NCBI GenBank assembly: GCA_000824825.2
Contig: LM655173.1
Coordinates: 17,686 to 81,685 of the forward strand
Reading direction: 5' to 3'
DNA: 64,000 nucleotides
Source: Mesorhizobium sp. ORS 3324
GTDB taxonomy: Bacteria; Pseudomonadota; Alphaproteobacteria; Rhizobiales; Rhizobiaceae
How positions within the stretch are numbered: position 1 is the first letter of the stretch; the number at the start of each line of letters is the position of its first letter. Shown piece after piece: positions 1 to 8,450 of the stretch. The position numbers and the translations under genes are program-made. Under the pieces are notes generated by a model. It worked only from the letters and a program-made list of their open reading frames with translations, made no database searches and was not told the origin of the DNA.

Positions 1-26
1 GCTTCGCCCTAGGATGACGAAATCGC

Positions 27-80
27 GGGACAGCGCCCCCCTCTGTCCTGCCGGACATCTCCCCCGCAAGGGGGGAGATC
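27..80. repeat. dispersed GC-rich repeat, copy 1
   Basis: The stretch starts with GGGACAGCG, runs through CTCTGTCCTGCCGGACATCT and ends in a C5/G6 hairpin (CTCCCCC, GCAA loop, GGGGGGAG). A second copy with a few substitutions lies at 2254-2306. Elements of this type are common between genes in rhizobia. Placement next to the 3' end of the aldose epimerase gene fits an intergenic repeat. Confidence 0.7.
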
Positions 81-143
81 CGACGTCACCTCGGCTTTTC
101 GCCGATCTCCAGCGCCGTCGCCGAAGCCACCGCCGGCGCGGCC

Positions 144-1007
144 TCAATCGGTCACCACAATCTCCCAGTCCAGCCGCATCGTCGCGCTCATCGCTTCGCC
201 ATTGTCGAGTGGCACCAGCCCCTCGCCGTGATGCGCGTCGACGGTGTGCGATACCGGCTCGAGGCAGAAGAAGCCGGCATCGGGCGACGGCGAATAGAGG
301 ATGTAGACGGGAAGCTCGGGCGAGGCGCTCAGTGTGATCCTGATCCCATCCTCGAGCTGCGTGATCGAGGCGCGGCGATCCCAGCCGTCGAAGGCGTTGT
401 TGACCCAGTCCAGCGGCAGCGGGATGGGACGCTCGAAATCCCAGCCCGGATGCTCGCTCACCAGCGAGACGCCGACAGGCAAATGGCGCTCGTCCTCAAG
501 CCAGACACGTTTCGCCTTCGCCTTCAGCAGGGTTGTGTCGCCGCGCGGGAACCAGGGGTGGAAGCCGAGACCGTAAGGCAGGCGCATGCCGGCGCGGTTC
601 TCCACCGTCAGCTGTGCGTCGAGCGCGCCGTCCTGCAGCGAATAGGTGACGGTGGCCGCATAGCGGTAAGGGCCGATCGCGCCGTCTTCGAGCACCAGTT
701 CGGCCTCGGTGTCGGTATGGTACGCAAGCCGCCACGGTCTCTGGAAACCATCGCCATGGATCGGAAAGGCCTCGCCAGGCACATTCGGCTCGACTGCATG
801 GAAGCGGCCGTCGAAGGTGAAGCCGCCGCCGGAGATGCGGTTCGACCACGGCACCAGCAGCTGGCAGCCGGACGAGCCGGTGCCGTCCCCCGGCTTCAGC
901 AGCGGAACCGGCGCGCTGCCGATCGCCAGCGCGTCATAGCGAGCGATCGCCGCGCCCTTCCGGGGTGCCAAAACCAGCCTCGATTGTCCGTCGTTGAGTT
1001 CAACCAT
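144..1007 (-). CDS. aldose 1-epimerase family protein
   Basis: A 287-residue protein of the galactose mutarotase fold, expected to interconvert alpha and beta anomers of a free sugar in the cytoplasm. Visible family marks are NRISGG near residue 60, HGDGF near 85, GFHPWFP near 147 and EPVSHTVD near 250; the His and Glu residues there match the catalytic set known for this family. I start at the ATG at 1007 because the open frame upstream to 1145 has a non-family sequence. The protein is shorter than the classical GalM (about 340), as in the COG2017 subgroup. The exact sugar cannot be told from sequence. Confidence 0.88.
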   Translation of the reverse strand: MVELNDGQSRLVLAPRKGAAIARYDALAIGSAPVPLLKPGDGTGSSGCQLLVPWSNRISGGGFTFDGRFHAVEPNVPGEAFPIHGDGFQRPWRLAYHTDTEAELVLEDGAIGPYRYAATVTYSLQDGALDAQLTVENRAGMRLPYGLGFHPWFPRGDTTLLKAKAKRVWLEDERHLPVGVSLVSEHPGWDFERPIPLPLDWVNNAFDGWDRRASITQLEDGIRITLSASPELPVYILYSPSPDAGFFCLEPVSHTVDAHHGEGLVPLDNGEAMSATMRLDWEIVVTD

Positions 1008-1171
1008 GTCGGCCCTCGTCGATGGCGATGTTGCCGCTATCTTTACGCGAACTGGTGTTGAAGGAGATGTGAAGTCCGCGGTCGCGGCTCGAAAAAGTTG
1101 TCCATCGCTGTCGGGCTGGCCAAACCCCGTTCGTCCTAGGAGCATAGACCGGCAATCAGAGGAGAAACGAT

Positions 1172-1615
1172 ATGCCCAGCACTGTCCGCCTGCACCGCGT
1201 TCTGGCTACCAAGCCGGAGAAAGTCTACCGCGCCTTCATCGAGGCGGATGCGCTGGCGAAATGGCTTCCGCCGAACGGCTTCACCTGCACGGTGCATCAT
1301 CTGGAAGCGACCGTCGGTGGCACCTTCAGGATGTCCTTCCGCAATTTCACGACGGGCGAAGGCCACGCCTTCGGCGGCGACTATGTCGAGCTCGTTCCGG
1401 GTGAGCTCGTGCGCTACACCGACAAGTTCGACGATCCCAATCTGCCCGGCGAGATGCAGGTGACCGTGGCATTGAAGAAGGTCTCGGTCGGCACGGAGCT
1501 CGACATCACGCAGGCCGGCATTCCGGACGCCATTCCGGCCGAAGCCTGCTATCTCGGCTGGCAGGAGTCGCTCCGCAACCTGGCAAGGCTCGTCGAGCCG
1601 GAGATCAATCAATAA
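1172..1615 (+). CDS. SRPBCC / AHSA1-like ligand-binding domain protein
   Basis: A 147-residue single-domain protein. The N-terminus (LHRVLATKPEKVYRAF, then DALAKWLPP) and the C-terminal helix (YLGWQESLRNLARLVEP) are typical of the START-like SRPBCC superfamily, AHSA1 branch. These bind hydrophobic ligands in a helix-grip pocket, but no specific function is assigned to this type. A GGAG ribosome-binding site lies about 9 bases before the ATG. It is divergent from the aldose epimerase gene, with 164 bp between the start codons that would hold both promoters. Confidence 0.85.
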   Translation: MPSTVRLHRVLATKPEKVYRAFIEADALAKWLPPNGFTCTVHHLEATVGGTFRMSFRNFTTGEGHAFGGDYVELVPGELVRYTDKFDDPNLPGEMQVTVALKKVSVGTELDITQAGIPDAIPAEACYLGWQESLRNLARLVEPEINQ

Positions 1616-1788
1616 GCTTGAACGCCGGCTGGTGCTTGGCGACAGGCAGGCCTAGGCGCGTCGCGACGAAACGGATCAGGCGACGCGCTCAGGTTCTTGT
1701 TTCGATGCATGTCGTTCTCCCAACCGCTGCGCACTTTAGGGCGACATGCACGGGCTTCATCCGGCTGTCATGATGGTGATGCAAATTC

Positions 1789-2061
1789 TTAGTCGCCGAA
1801 CGGACGATGCTCGATCGGCGTACCCCAATTAGCTCCCAGCCCGGCTTGCGACCGGGCTTCTTTTTTAGGTTTCTGCAGCTTGGTCCGGATGGTCCCAATG
1901 GCGTTGACGATGGCCTCGGCGGCATGGCGGTCAAGCGCGATATCCAAGAGGCCTTCTGTCGTCCGGATCGAGAGAATGCCTATGGCGCCCTCCTCGTCGG
2001 TGACCGTGCCGACATGAAATTCGGTTGGCACGAAAGGTCGTGCCTTTTCCGTACGCTTCAT
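1789..2061 (-). CDS. small conserved protein, paralogue of 56804-57007, with extended C-terminus
   Basis: Starting at the ATG at 2061 gives 90 residues beginning MKRTEKARPFVPTEFHVGTV. The first 63 or so match the 67-residue protein at 56804-57007 nearly residue for residue (TTEG-LDIALD-HAA-AIVNAIG-IR-KL). In the other copy the frame stops just before a hairpin. Here it runs on through the hairpin at 1839-1866, which encodes KKEARSQAGLGANW, so the tail looks like a stop lost by a small frameshift. The upstream bases also resemble those of the paralogue (GCGATTGTCGA-TGCCCC). Function unknown; no membrane segment or signal peptide. Confidence 0.7.
   Translation of the reverse strand: MKRTEKARPFVPTEFHVGTVTDEEGAIGILSIRTTEGLLDIALDRHAAEAIVNAIGTIRTKLQKPKKEARSQAGLGANWGTPIEHRPFGD
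1839..1866 (+). terminator. rho-independent terminator, plus strand
   Basis: Stem GCCCGG, 7-base loop, CCGGGC followed by TTCTTTTTT. The T-run is on the plus strand, so it would stop transcripts from the SRPBCC gene side. It lies inside the extended 3' end of the minus-strand small gene. A close relative of this hairpin follows the paralogue at 57 kb. Confidence 0.7.
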
Positions 2062-2253
2062 CGTGCACCCCGTGTTGGTGGGGCATCGACAATCGCGCAA
2101 TCCGGCTACGCCTTCAAGCGGGCTTAGGTTGTATCGGCTCGGTCACGTTCCATCGGATGAATGCGGCGAGGCGGCGGAGCTCATCTCATAAACCCGGTTC
2201 CGCAGCTCCGCCAGCAAGCGGCGGGAGAGGCGGATAGGTGCCGAGACGCCGGC

Positions 2254-2306
2254 GGGACAGCACCCCCTCTGCCCTGCCGGGCATCTCCCCCACTTGGGGT
2301 GAGATC
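2254..2306. repeat. dispersed GC-rich repeat, copy 2
   Basis: Second copy of the repeat at 27-80: GGGACAGC, CCCCTCT, CCTGCCGGGCATCTCCCC, then GAGATC. The hairpin arms are shorter here because of substitutions (CACTTGGGGT). It lies just upstream of the SDR gene. Confidence 0.65.
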
Positions 2307-2426
2307 AGCAGCTCCGCTGCTCTCGCCAACCGCCATTGGCTTGGCGCAATCCAATCCGGTCGTGCCTCGTGCCGGTCCGTGCTAACAGAGGCGCTTTCAA
2401 CCCCAACAGCCAGGATGGACAGCGAC

Positions 2427-3131
2427 ATGGCGACAGAAAAGGTGGCACTTGTGACGGCGGGCGGCAGCGGCATGGGGGCGGCGGCGGCGAAGCGGCTGGC
2501 GGCGGACGGCTTCAAGGTCGGCGTGCTTTCCTCCTCCGGCAAGGGCGAGGCGCTGGGCAACGAACTCGGCGGCTTCGGCGTCACCGGCTCCAACCAGTCG
2601 AACGAGGATCTGAAGCGTCTGACCGACGGCGCGCTCGAGCGCTGGGGCCGCATCGACGTGCTGGTCAACAGCGCCGGCCACGGGCCGCGTGCGCAGATCA
2701 TCGAGATCAGCGACGAGGACTGGCACAAGGGCATCGACACCTATTTCCTCAACGTCGTGCGGCCGACCCGCCTGGTGACGCCGGTGATGCAGAAGCAGAA
2801 GGCGGGCGTCATCATCAACATCTCGACCACCTGGACGTTCGAGCCGAGCGCCGCCTTCCCGACCTCGGCGGTGGCGCGCGCGGGGCTCGCCGCCTTCACC
2901 AAGATTTTTGCCGACACCTATGCCGGCGACAACATCCGCATGAACAATGTGCTGCCGGGCTGGATCGACAGCCTGCCGGCAGTAGAGGAGCGCCGCCAGA
3001 GCGTGCCGATGAAGCGCTACGGCACCTCGGAAGAGATCGCCGCGACGATCGCCTTCCTGGCTTCGGACGGCGCCGCCTACATCACCGGCCAGAACATCCG
3101 CGTCGACGGAGGGCTGACGCGGGCGGTGTAA
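2427..3131 (+). CDS. SDR-family protein with altered catalytic motif
   Basis: A 234-residue Rossmann-fold protein. The cofactor loop TAGGSGMG (about residues 9-16) and NSAG (about 85) are classical SDR marks, and the end INRVDGG-like (IRVDGGL) is FabG-like. At the usual YxxxK site the sequence is SAVAR followed by AGLAAFTK, so both the catalytic Tyr and Lys are replaced. It may therefore bind NAD(P) and ligand without the usual redox chemistry, or use other residues. The start could also be the ATG at 2415; I chose 2427 (MATEKVALV) because it fits the family and has AGGA about 11 bases upstream. Confidence 0.82.
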   Translation: MATEKVALVTAGGSGMGAAAAKRLAADGFKVGVLSSSGKGEALGNELGGFGVTGSNQSNEDLKRLTDGALERWGRIDVLVNSAGHGPRAQIIEISDEDWHKGIDTYFLNVVRPTRLVTPVMQKQKAGVIINISTTWTFEPSAAFPTSAVARAGLAAFTKIFADTYAGDNIRMNNVLPGWIDSLPAVEERRQSVPMKRYGTSEEIAATIAFLASDGAAYITGQNIRVDGGLTRAV

Positions 3132-3513
3132 GCGCCTGAACAGCGTCCGCCTTTCCTGCGCGCTTGGCGATGACGATCCAGGGAGCGCGCGGGCGGCGAC
3201 TATCCACCGATTTCGAACCGTCGCTCGGACGGCTGCATTTGAAACAAATACATTCATCCACCACGATCTGCCCAACCTTTCGGCAGAAATTCTTGCGATA
3301 TTGAGTAAAATTTTTCCCCGCTCGCGCATAAATTGTATTAGGCTCCCCTTATTCTCCTCTCCTTAAAGAATTGATCACTGAAATATGATTTTTCTCTGTA
3401 CTCTACGACGATTCCTTGGAACGATAATTTGAATCATAAGTTGATCCGCAATGGTCGGTTGAGTGTGCGCCGACCGTTTCAACCGGATCACACACCAGAG
3501 GAGGGTTTGGGAG
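3132..3513 (+). promoter_or_regulatory. AT-rich leader upstream of the glycanase operon
   Basis: About 380 bases without a gene. The part from roughly 3230 to 3440 is clearly richer in A and T than its surroundings (for example AAATTTTTCC and AAATATGATTTTT stretches), which suits a promoter region and, in rhizobial exopolysaccharide genes, binding of MucR-type regulators. I could not define a -35/-10 pair with confidence. Confidence 0.35.
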
Positions 3514-5031
3514 ATGAGCTCCTTTGTCAACGCAGTAGGCGTGCCTCTTCCCTATAGTGGATCGTCCACCCATTGGTTCTCGGCGGCAGGGGCCGGATCG
3601 GACATGTACGGCACCTCCGGAAACGACACCTTCTACGGTGCGTCCGGAGTCAATGTCACCATGCACGGCAGCTACGGCGACGACATCTATTACCTCTACG
3701 CCGCGGGCAACAAGGCGGCCGAGGGCTACGGGGCAGGCATCGACACCATCAGCACATGGATGAGCTACACGCTCCCCAACAACGTCGAGAACCTCGTCGT
3801 CACCAACGCCGGTAACTATGCTTTCGGAAATGCGTTGGACAACATCATCACCGCCAAGGCCGGCCACCAGACGCTGGACGGCGGCAAGGGCAATGATGTC
3901 CTGATCGACGGCGGCGGCGGCTACGACACTTTCATCATCGCGAACGGCAACGGAAGCGACCTGATCGCCAATTTCGCCGCGACCGACACCGTCCGTCTCG
4001 ATGGCTATGGGTTCATGTCGTTCGACGCCGTCCACGCGAACATGGTCCAGGCGGGCCCGAACGTGATCTTGAATCTCGGAACCGGCGAGATCCTGGAGTT
4101 CAAGGATACGACGATCGACAAATTCCAGCCCAGCCAGTTCGAGCTGCCGATCAACAAGGTCGGAATGACCCTGTCCTTCAATGACGATTTCAACGTACTG
4201 AGCCTTCACAACAGCCAAGGCGGCACCTGGGACACCAACTTCTGGTGGGGAGCGCCGAACGGCAGCAACTTGAGCGGCAATGGCGAGCTGCAGTGGTACA
4301 TCGACGCCAATTACGCCCCGACGAGCTCCGTCCACCCGTGGAGCGTGAACAATGGCGTGCTCACCATCACCGCGGCGCAGACGCCGGCTGACATCAAGCC
4401 GCTGATCAACAATTACGAGTACACCTCGGGGCTCCTGACGACGCACGACACCTTCTCGCAGACCTACGGCTATTTCGAAATGCGGGCCGACCTGCCAGAG
4501 CATGCCGGCGCTTGGCCGGCCTTCTGGCTGCTGCCGGAAGACGGCTCGTGGCCGCCGGAGCTCGACGCGGTGGAAATGTACGGACAGAACCCCAACTCGC
4601 TTCTGATGACCGCGCACACCAATGAGACGGGAACGCACACCAAGGTCTCGTCCACGGTGAATGTCATGGATACTGCCGGTTTCCACACCTATGGCGTGCT
4701 GTGGACGCCGGACAAGCTTGTCTGGACCTATGACGGCGTGCAGGTCGCGGAGGCGGCGACGCCGTCAGACATGAACAAGCCCATGTACATGCTGGTCGAT
4801 CTTGCGATCGGCGGCCAGGCCGGAGCCCCGCCGGACCATCTCGCCACGCCGGCCGAGATGAAGATCGACTACATCCGCGCCTATACGCTGGACGCCGTGC
4901 AGGCGAACCCCCTGATCATGACCAGCAGCAGCACTAGCACCAGCACCACCACAACGCACAGCACCGCCACGCACAGCTTCGGCAACAGCGCGCTGCACCA
5001 CGGTGGTTCCGAGTTTGGGGGCCACGTGTAA
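3514..5031 (+). CDS. secreted GH16 endo-beta-glycanase with N-terminal RTX-like repeats (ExsH/EglC type)
   Basis: A 505-residue protein with no Sec signal. Residues 30-180 hold calcium-binding RTX-like repeats (GTSGNDTFYG, GSYGDDIYYL, GGKGNDVLIDGGGG). Residues about 225-465 are a glycoside hydrolase family 16 domain with the active-site motif E349-L-D351-A-V-E354. The last 35 residues are a Ser/Thr/His-rich tail. GH16 enzymes of this type (ExsH, EglC, ExoK) cut succinoglycan-like or beta-glucan polymers. RTX proteins leave through a type I exporter, and such an exporter is encoded 18 bases downstream. The ATG at 3514 is preceded by GAGGAGGG. Substrate is inferred from family and neighbours. 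Confidence 0.9.
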   Translation: MSSFVNAVGVPLPYSGSSTHWFSAAGAGSDMYGTSGNDTFYGASGVNVTMHGSYGDDIYYLYAAGNKAAEGYGAGIDTISTWMSYTLPNNVENLVVTNAGNYAFGNALDNIITAKAGHQTLDGGKGNDVLIDGGGGYDTFIIANGNGSDLIANFAATDTVRLDGYGFMSFDAVHANMVQAGPNVILNLGTGEILEFKDTTIDKFQPSQFELPINKVGMTLSFNDDFNVLSLHNSQGGTWDTNFWWGAPNGSNLSGNGELQWYIDANYAPTSSVHPWSVNNGVLTITAAQTPADIKPLINNYEYTSGLLTTHDTFSQTYGYFEMRADLPEHAGAWPAFWLLPEDGSWPPELDAVEMYGQNPNSLLMTAHTNETGTHTKVSSTVNVMDTAGFHTYGVLWTPDKLVWTYDGVQVAEAATPSDMNKPMYMLVDLAIGGQAGAPPDHLATPAEMKIDYIRAYTLDAVQANPLIMTSSSTSTSTTTTHSTATHSFGNSALHHGGSEFGGHV

Positions 5032-5049
5032 GATTCAGGGACCGGTTCA

Positions 5050-6825
5050 ATGGCTCGGGATCATGCAGCGGCGGCTGAAATGACTGGACCGTCGAGCCTG
5101 CGGGCGGTCTTCCTGCGCGCCATCGCCGACGTCGGCATCTTCTCGCTGCTGATCAACATGCTCGTTCTGGTGATCCCGCTCTATTTGCTGCAGGTCTATG
5201 ATCGCGTGCTGCCCTCCTCCAGCGCCGAGACGCTTGTCTACCTCTCGGCCATGGCGGTCCTCGCGCTCGCCTTCCTCGGCCTGCTCGACGCGGTGCGGGC
5301 CGTCTACACACAGCGCGTCGCGGCTGCCGTCGACAGGAAGCTCGGCGCGAGGACATTCGCCCTTTCGTTGGCGCCCAAATATGCCGGCGGCATGTCGCCG
5401 CTGCGCGACCTCGCCTCGGTCTGCGCCTTCGTGCGATCACGCGGCGTGGCGGTGCTGTTCGACCTGCCTTTCGCTCCCGTCTTCCTCGCGCTCCTCTATC
5501 TTATCCACCCCGTCCTGTTCTGGCTGACGCTAGCCGGCACGGCGCTGCTCGTTGCGCTGGTCGCGGCCAACCAGCTTGCCATCGGCAGGAACGATGCGCT
5601 GTCCGCGGAACGCTCGACGCTCGCCAGCCAGGCGGAACAGGTCTTCGTCCGCAATGCGGAGACGCTGCGCGCCATGGGCATGGTCGAGAACGCCGCACGC
5701 GTCTGGGGAAGGCATGTCGGGGCAGCGCTCGCCCTCTATGACCGCTCCTCGAGCGCCAATGCGATCTTCAGCGGCGCCTCGCGGGCGCTGCGCATGATGC
5801 TGCAGCTGGCGATCCTCGGCGCCGGCGCCTGGCTGGTGATCGAGGGGCAGATGACGGCCGGAATGATCTTCGCCTCCTCGCTGGTGTCCTCGCGCGCGTT
5901 GCAACCGCTCGACCAGCTGATCGTCTCCTGGCGGCAGATCGTCGACGCCAGGCGCGCCTGGCGGCGGCTGGAGAAGGCGCTTGCGGCGCATCCGGCGGAA
6001 GCGCGGAAACTGGCGCTGCCTGATCCGACGGGCGCGATCTCGGTGCAGGACGTATTCTTCATGGCGCCGAATGCCCAGCCCGGCACCGAACCCATCCTCA
6101 AGCGGCTGAATTTCGCGGTTCGCGCCGGCGAAGCCATAGCGATCATCGGGCCGAGCGGCGCCGGCAAGTCGACGCTGGCGCGACTGCTCGTCGGCGCCAT
6201 CCAGCCGACCGGCGGCTCGGTCCGGATCGACGGCGCCGACCTCAGGACCTGGGACGAAAGCCAACTCGGAAAATGCATCGGCTATCTGGCGCAGGAGGTG
6301 GAGCTCTTTCCCGGGTCGATCGGCGACAATGTCGCCCGCTTCGAGGCGAAGGCAGACGATGCCGCCATCGTCGAGGCGGCAAAGCATGCCCAGGCGCATG
6401 AGCTTATCCTGGCGCAGCGCGACGGCTATCAGACGATGATCGGCTCCTCGGACAGGACTCTCTCGGGCGGCGAGCGCCAGAGGATCGGGCTGGCGCGCGC
6501 CTTCTACGGCAATCCTCGCATCCTCGTCCTCGACGAGCCCAGCTCCCATCTCGACGGCAGCGGCGAGGCGGCGCTCGAAGCGGTGCTCGTCGCGGCGCGG
6601 GCAGCCGGCGTCACGACGATCGTGATCACGCATCGCCCGTCCATCGCCACGGCCTGCGACCGCGTGATGGTTCTGCGCGGCGGCGTCATCGAAGCCTTCG
6701 GCCCGAGCGCCGAGGTGCTGCGGCAGCCTGTGGTCGGCAAGGGCGCTCCCGCACAGCAGAGCACCGTAGTGACCGGGTCGTTTTCCCCGACGATCCGCAC
6801 GCACGGCATCCGCTTCGGGTCCTAG
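5050..6825 (+). CDS. prsD: type I secretion ABC transporter, PrsD type
   Basis: A 591-residue half-transporter of the inner membrane that powers export of RTX proteins. The N-terminal 330 residues are the membrane domain. The ATPase domain has Walker A GPSGAGKST (about 375), the signature LSGGERQR (about 475) and Walker B ILVLDEPSSHLD (about 495). No N-terminal peptidase domain is present, as expected for exporters of C- or internally signalled RTX cargo. It is followed after two bases by the membrane-fusion gene. In rhizobia PrsD-PrsE export the succinoglycan or EPS depolymerases, matching the GH16 gene upstream. Confidence 0.88.
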   Translation: MARDHAAAAEMTGPSSLRAVFLRAIADVGIFSLLINMLVLVIPLYLLQVYDRVLPSSSAETLVYLSAMAVLALAFLGLLDAVRAVYTQRVAAAVDRKLGARTFALSLAPKYAGGMSPLRDLASVCAFVRSRGVAVLFDLPFAPVFLALLYLIHPVLFWLTLAGTALLVALVAANQLAIGRNDALSAERSTLASQAEQVFVRNAETLRAMGMVENAARVWGRHVGAALALYDRSSSANAIFSGASRALRMMLQLAILGAGAWLVIEGQMTAGMIFASSLVSSRALQPLDQLIVSWRQIVDARRAWRRLEKALAAHPAEARKLALPDPTGAISVQDVFFMAPNAQPGTEPILKRLNFAVRAGEAIAIIGPSGAGKSTLARLLVGAIQPTGGSVRIDGADLRTWDESQLGKCIGYLAQEVELFPGSIGDNVARFEAKADDAAIVEAAKHAQAHELILAQRDGYQTMIGSSDRTLSGGERQRIGLARAFYGNPRILVLDEPSSHLDGSGEAALEAVLVAARAAGVTTIVITHRPSIATACDRVMVLRGGVIEAFGPSAEVLRQPVVGKGAPAQQSTVVTGSFSPTIRTHGIRFGS

Positions 6826-6827
6826 AG

Positions 6828-8147
6828 ATGACGGTCGAGAGCCTTGCCTGGGACAGCCGGCCGCGCACCGACATAAGGCGCGTGGCCCTCACCGGCTATG
6901 CGGCGATAGCGCTGCTGGCGGGCGGCTTCGGCTATTGGGCCGCCAGCGCGCCGCTCTCCGGCGCGGTGATCACGCAAGGCACGATCTCGGCGACGGGCGG
7001 CAACATCCTCATCCAGCAGCCCGAGGGCGGCATCATCCAGCAGCTGCTGGTCCACGAGGGCGACCGCGTGCAGCAGGGCCAGGACCTGGTCATCCTCGAC
7101 AAGACGGCCGCGCAAGCCGAGCTCAACCGGCTGACCAGACAGTCGATCGCGCTCAAGGCGAGCATGGCGCGCCTGGAGGCCGAACGCGACGGGCTGGACA
7201 GGCTGGCGCCGATCACCGAGGCAGCACCGGCGCCGTTCCAGGAGGATTTCCAGAATCTCATCCGCGAGCAGCAGAAGGAGTTCGACGCCAGGCTCGCGCG
7301 GTTCCGGTCGGAGCAGTCGATCATGACGCAGCGGGTCGCCATGCATCGCGAGTCGGTCGTTGGGCTGAACGCCCAGAAGCAGGCGATCCAGCAGCAGTCC
7401 GATGTGGTGAAGAAGGAGCTCGGCATCAAGACCGGCCTGCTCGACAAGGGCCTCACCAACCGCACCGAATATTCGCAGCTGCTGCGCAGCGAGGCCGATC
7501 TCGTCGGCCAGGCCGGCGCGCTGGAGGCAGACCTTGCCGCGGCCAACTCCCAGATCGTAGAAGCCCAGGTGCAAGTCGAGCGTCTGACCACGCAGCGCGT
7601 GGAGGAAGCGCTGAGCAAGCTCGACGAGGTTCGCACCAGCCTCGCCGACATCGAGGAACAGATGCGGGCCGCCCAAGCGGTGCTTCAGCGCACGACGATC
7701 AAGGCGCCGGCGGCGGGCATCGTGGTGGCGTCGACCTATAATTCCAAGGGCAGCGTGATCGCGCCAGGCGAAAAGATCATGGAGATCCTGCCCACGGCGT
7801 CGGGCCTCAACGTCGATGCAAGGCTGCGGCCGAAGGACATCGATCAGGTCCGCGTCGGCCAGCCGGCGAAGCTCAGGCTGTCCGCGCTCAACACACGCCT
7901 GACGCCCGAGGTGTCAGCCACGGTGAGCCAGATCTCCGCCGACCGGCTGGTCGATCAAACCACGCACGAACCCTATTTCCGCGCCAAGCTGAAGATCGCC
8001 GGCACCCTGCCCCCCGGCGTGAAGGCGGAGCAGCTTTATCCGGGAACGCCGGTCGAAGCGTTCATCAATACGGGCGACCGGACGTTCTTCGAGTATCTGG
8101 CACGACCGATGATGGATTCGTTCGCGCGAGCGTTTGCGGAGCGGTAG
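6828..8147 (+). CDS. prsE: type I secretion membrane-fusion protein, PrsE type
   Basis: A 439-residue HlyD-family periplasmic adaptor. One membrane segment lies at about residues 23-45 (VALTGYAAIALLAGGFGYW). It is followed by a lipoyl half-motif (GGIIQQLLVHEGDRVQQGQ), a long coiled-coil hairpin (about 95-280), the second lipoyl half (IKAPAAGIVV) and a beta-barrel end. The start is two bases after the stop of the ABC gene, so the two are translationally coupled. The outer-membrane TolC-like partner is not in this window. Confidence 0.88.
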   Translation: MTVESLAWDSRPRTDIRRVALTGYAAIALLAGGFGYWAASAPLSGAVITQGTISATGGNILIQQPEGGIIQQLLVHEGDRVQQGQDLVILDKTAAQAELNRLTRQSIALKASMARLEAERDGLDRLAPITEAAPAPFQEDFQNLIREQQKEFDARLARFRSEQSIMTQRVAMHRESVVGLNAQKQAIQQQSDVVKKELGIKTGLLDKGLTNRTEYSQLLRSEADLVGQAGALEADLAAANSQIVEAQVQVERLTTQRVEEALSKLDEVRTSLADIEEQMRAAQAVLQRTTIKAPAAGIVVASTYNSKGSVIAPGEKIMEILPTASGLNVDARLRPKDIDQVRVGQPAKLRLSALNTRLTPEVSATVSQISADRLVDQTTHEPYFRAKLKIAGTLPPGVKAEQLYPGTPVEAFINTGDRTFFEYLARPMMDSFARAFAER

Positions 8148-8360
8148 CAACGGACGGCAGGTCGGACGGGTCGTTCGTGCCTATCGCCGTCGAGAGCAAA
8201 CATTTCGGCCATTCGAGGTTGTGCATATCCGCTGCTGGTCAGGCCGGCAGCTGCCGGCTGCTTAGCCGGCTCGACAAAAAGTAAGGTAAAAGAAGATTGT
8301 CCCTAAGCCTTTTTCGGTGCTTGGCGCGCCGGGGGTGCTTTTCTATCCTTCGTGTTTTTG

Positions 8361-8395
8361 GTGCGGCATGAGGCCGCCCGAGCGGCGTGCCGCAC
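8361..8395. other. long stem-loop upstream of the ExoF-like gene
   Basis: GTGCGGCA and TGCCGCAC form perfect 8-base outer arms, with inner arms GCCGC and GCGGC. It sits 55 bases before the ATG at 8451 in an otherwise gene-free stretch (8148-8450). A second perfect palindrome, GCCGGCAGCTGCCGGC, is at 8243-8258. Neither is followed by a T-run, so a 5' leader structure or a repeat is as likely as a terminator. Confidence 0.45.
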
Positions 8396-8450
8396 AGATT
8401 AACGGAGAATACAATCGCGGCGAGGGTCGCGCGGCCGGTGGGGTTCAGTG

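Noticed and set aside
228..1061. Long open frames opposite the aldose epimerase gene
   Set aside because: They mirror the real gene and have no family likeness; high GC keeps antisense frames open.
1607..1680. Protein-like minus-strand piece RLIRFVATRLGLPVAKHQPA
   Set aside because: Only about 25 codons after an in-frame stop, with no recognisable family; too short to call a relic.
2397..3329. 310-codon frame on the minus strand across the SDR gene
   Set aside because: Composition is rich in Arg, Gly and His as expected for an antisense shadow; no family motif.
5530..6804. 424-codon antisense frame in the ABC transporter gene
   Set aside because: Shadow of prsD; the sense frame has all ABC motifs.
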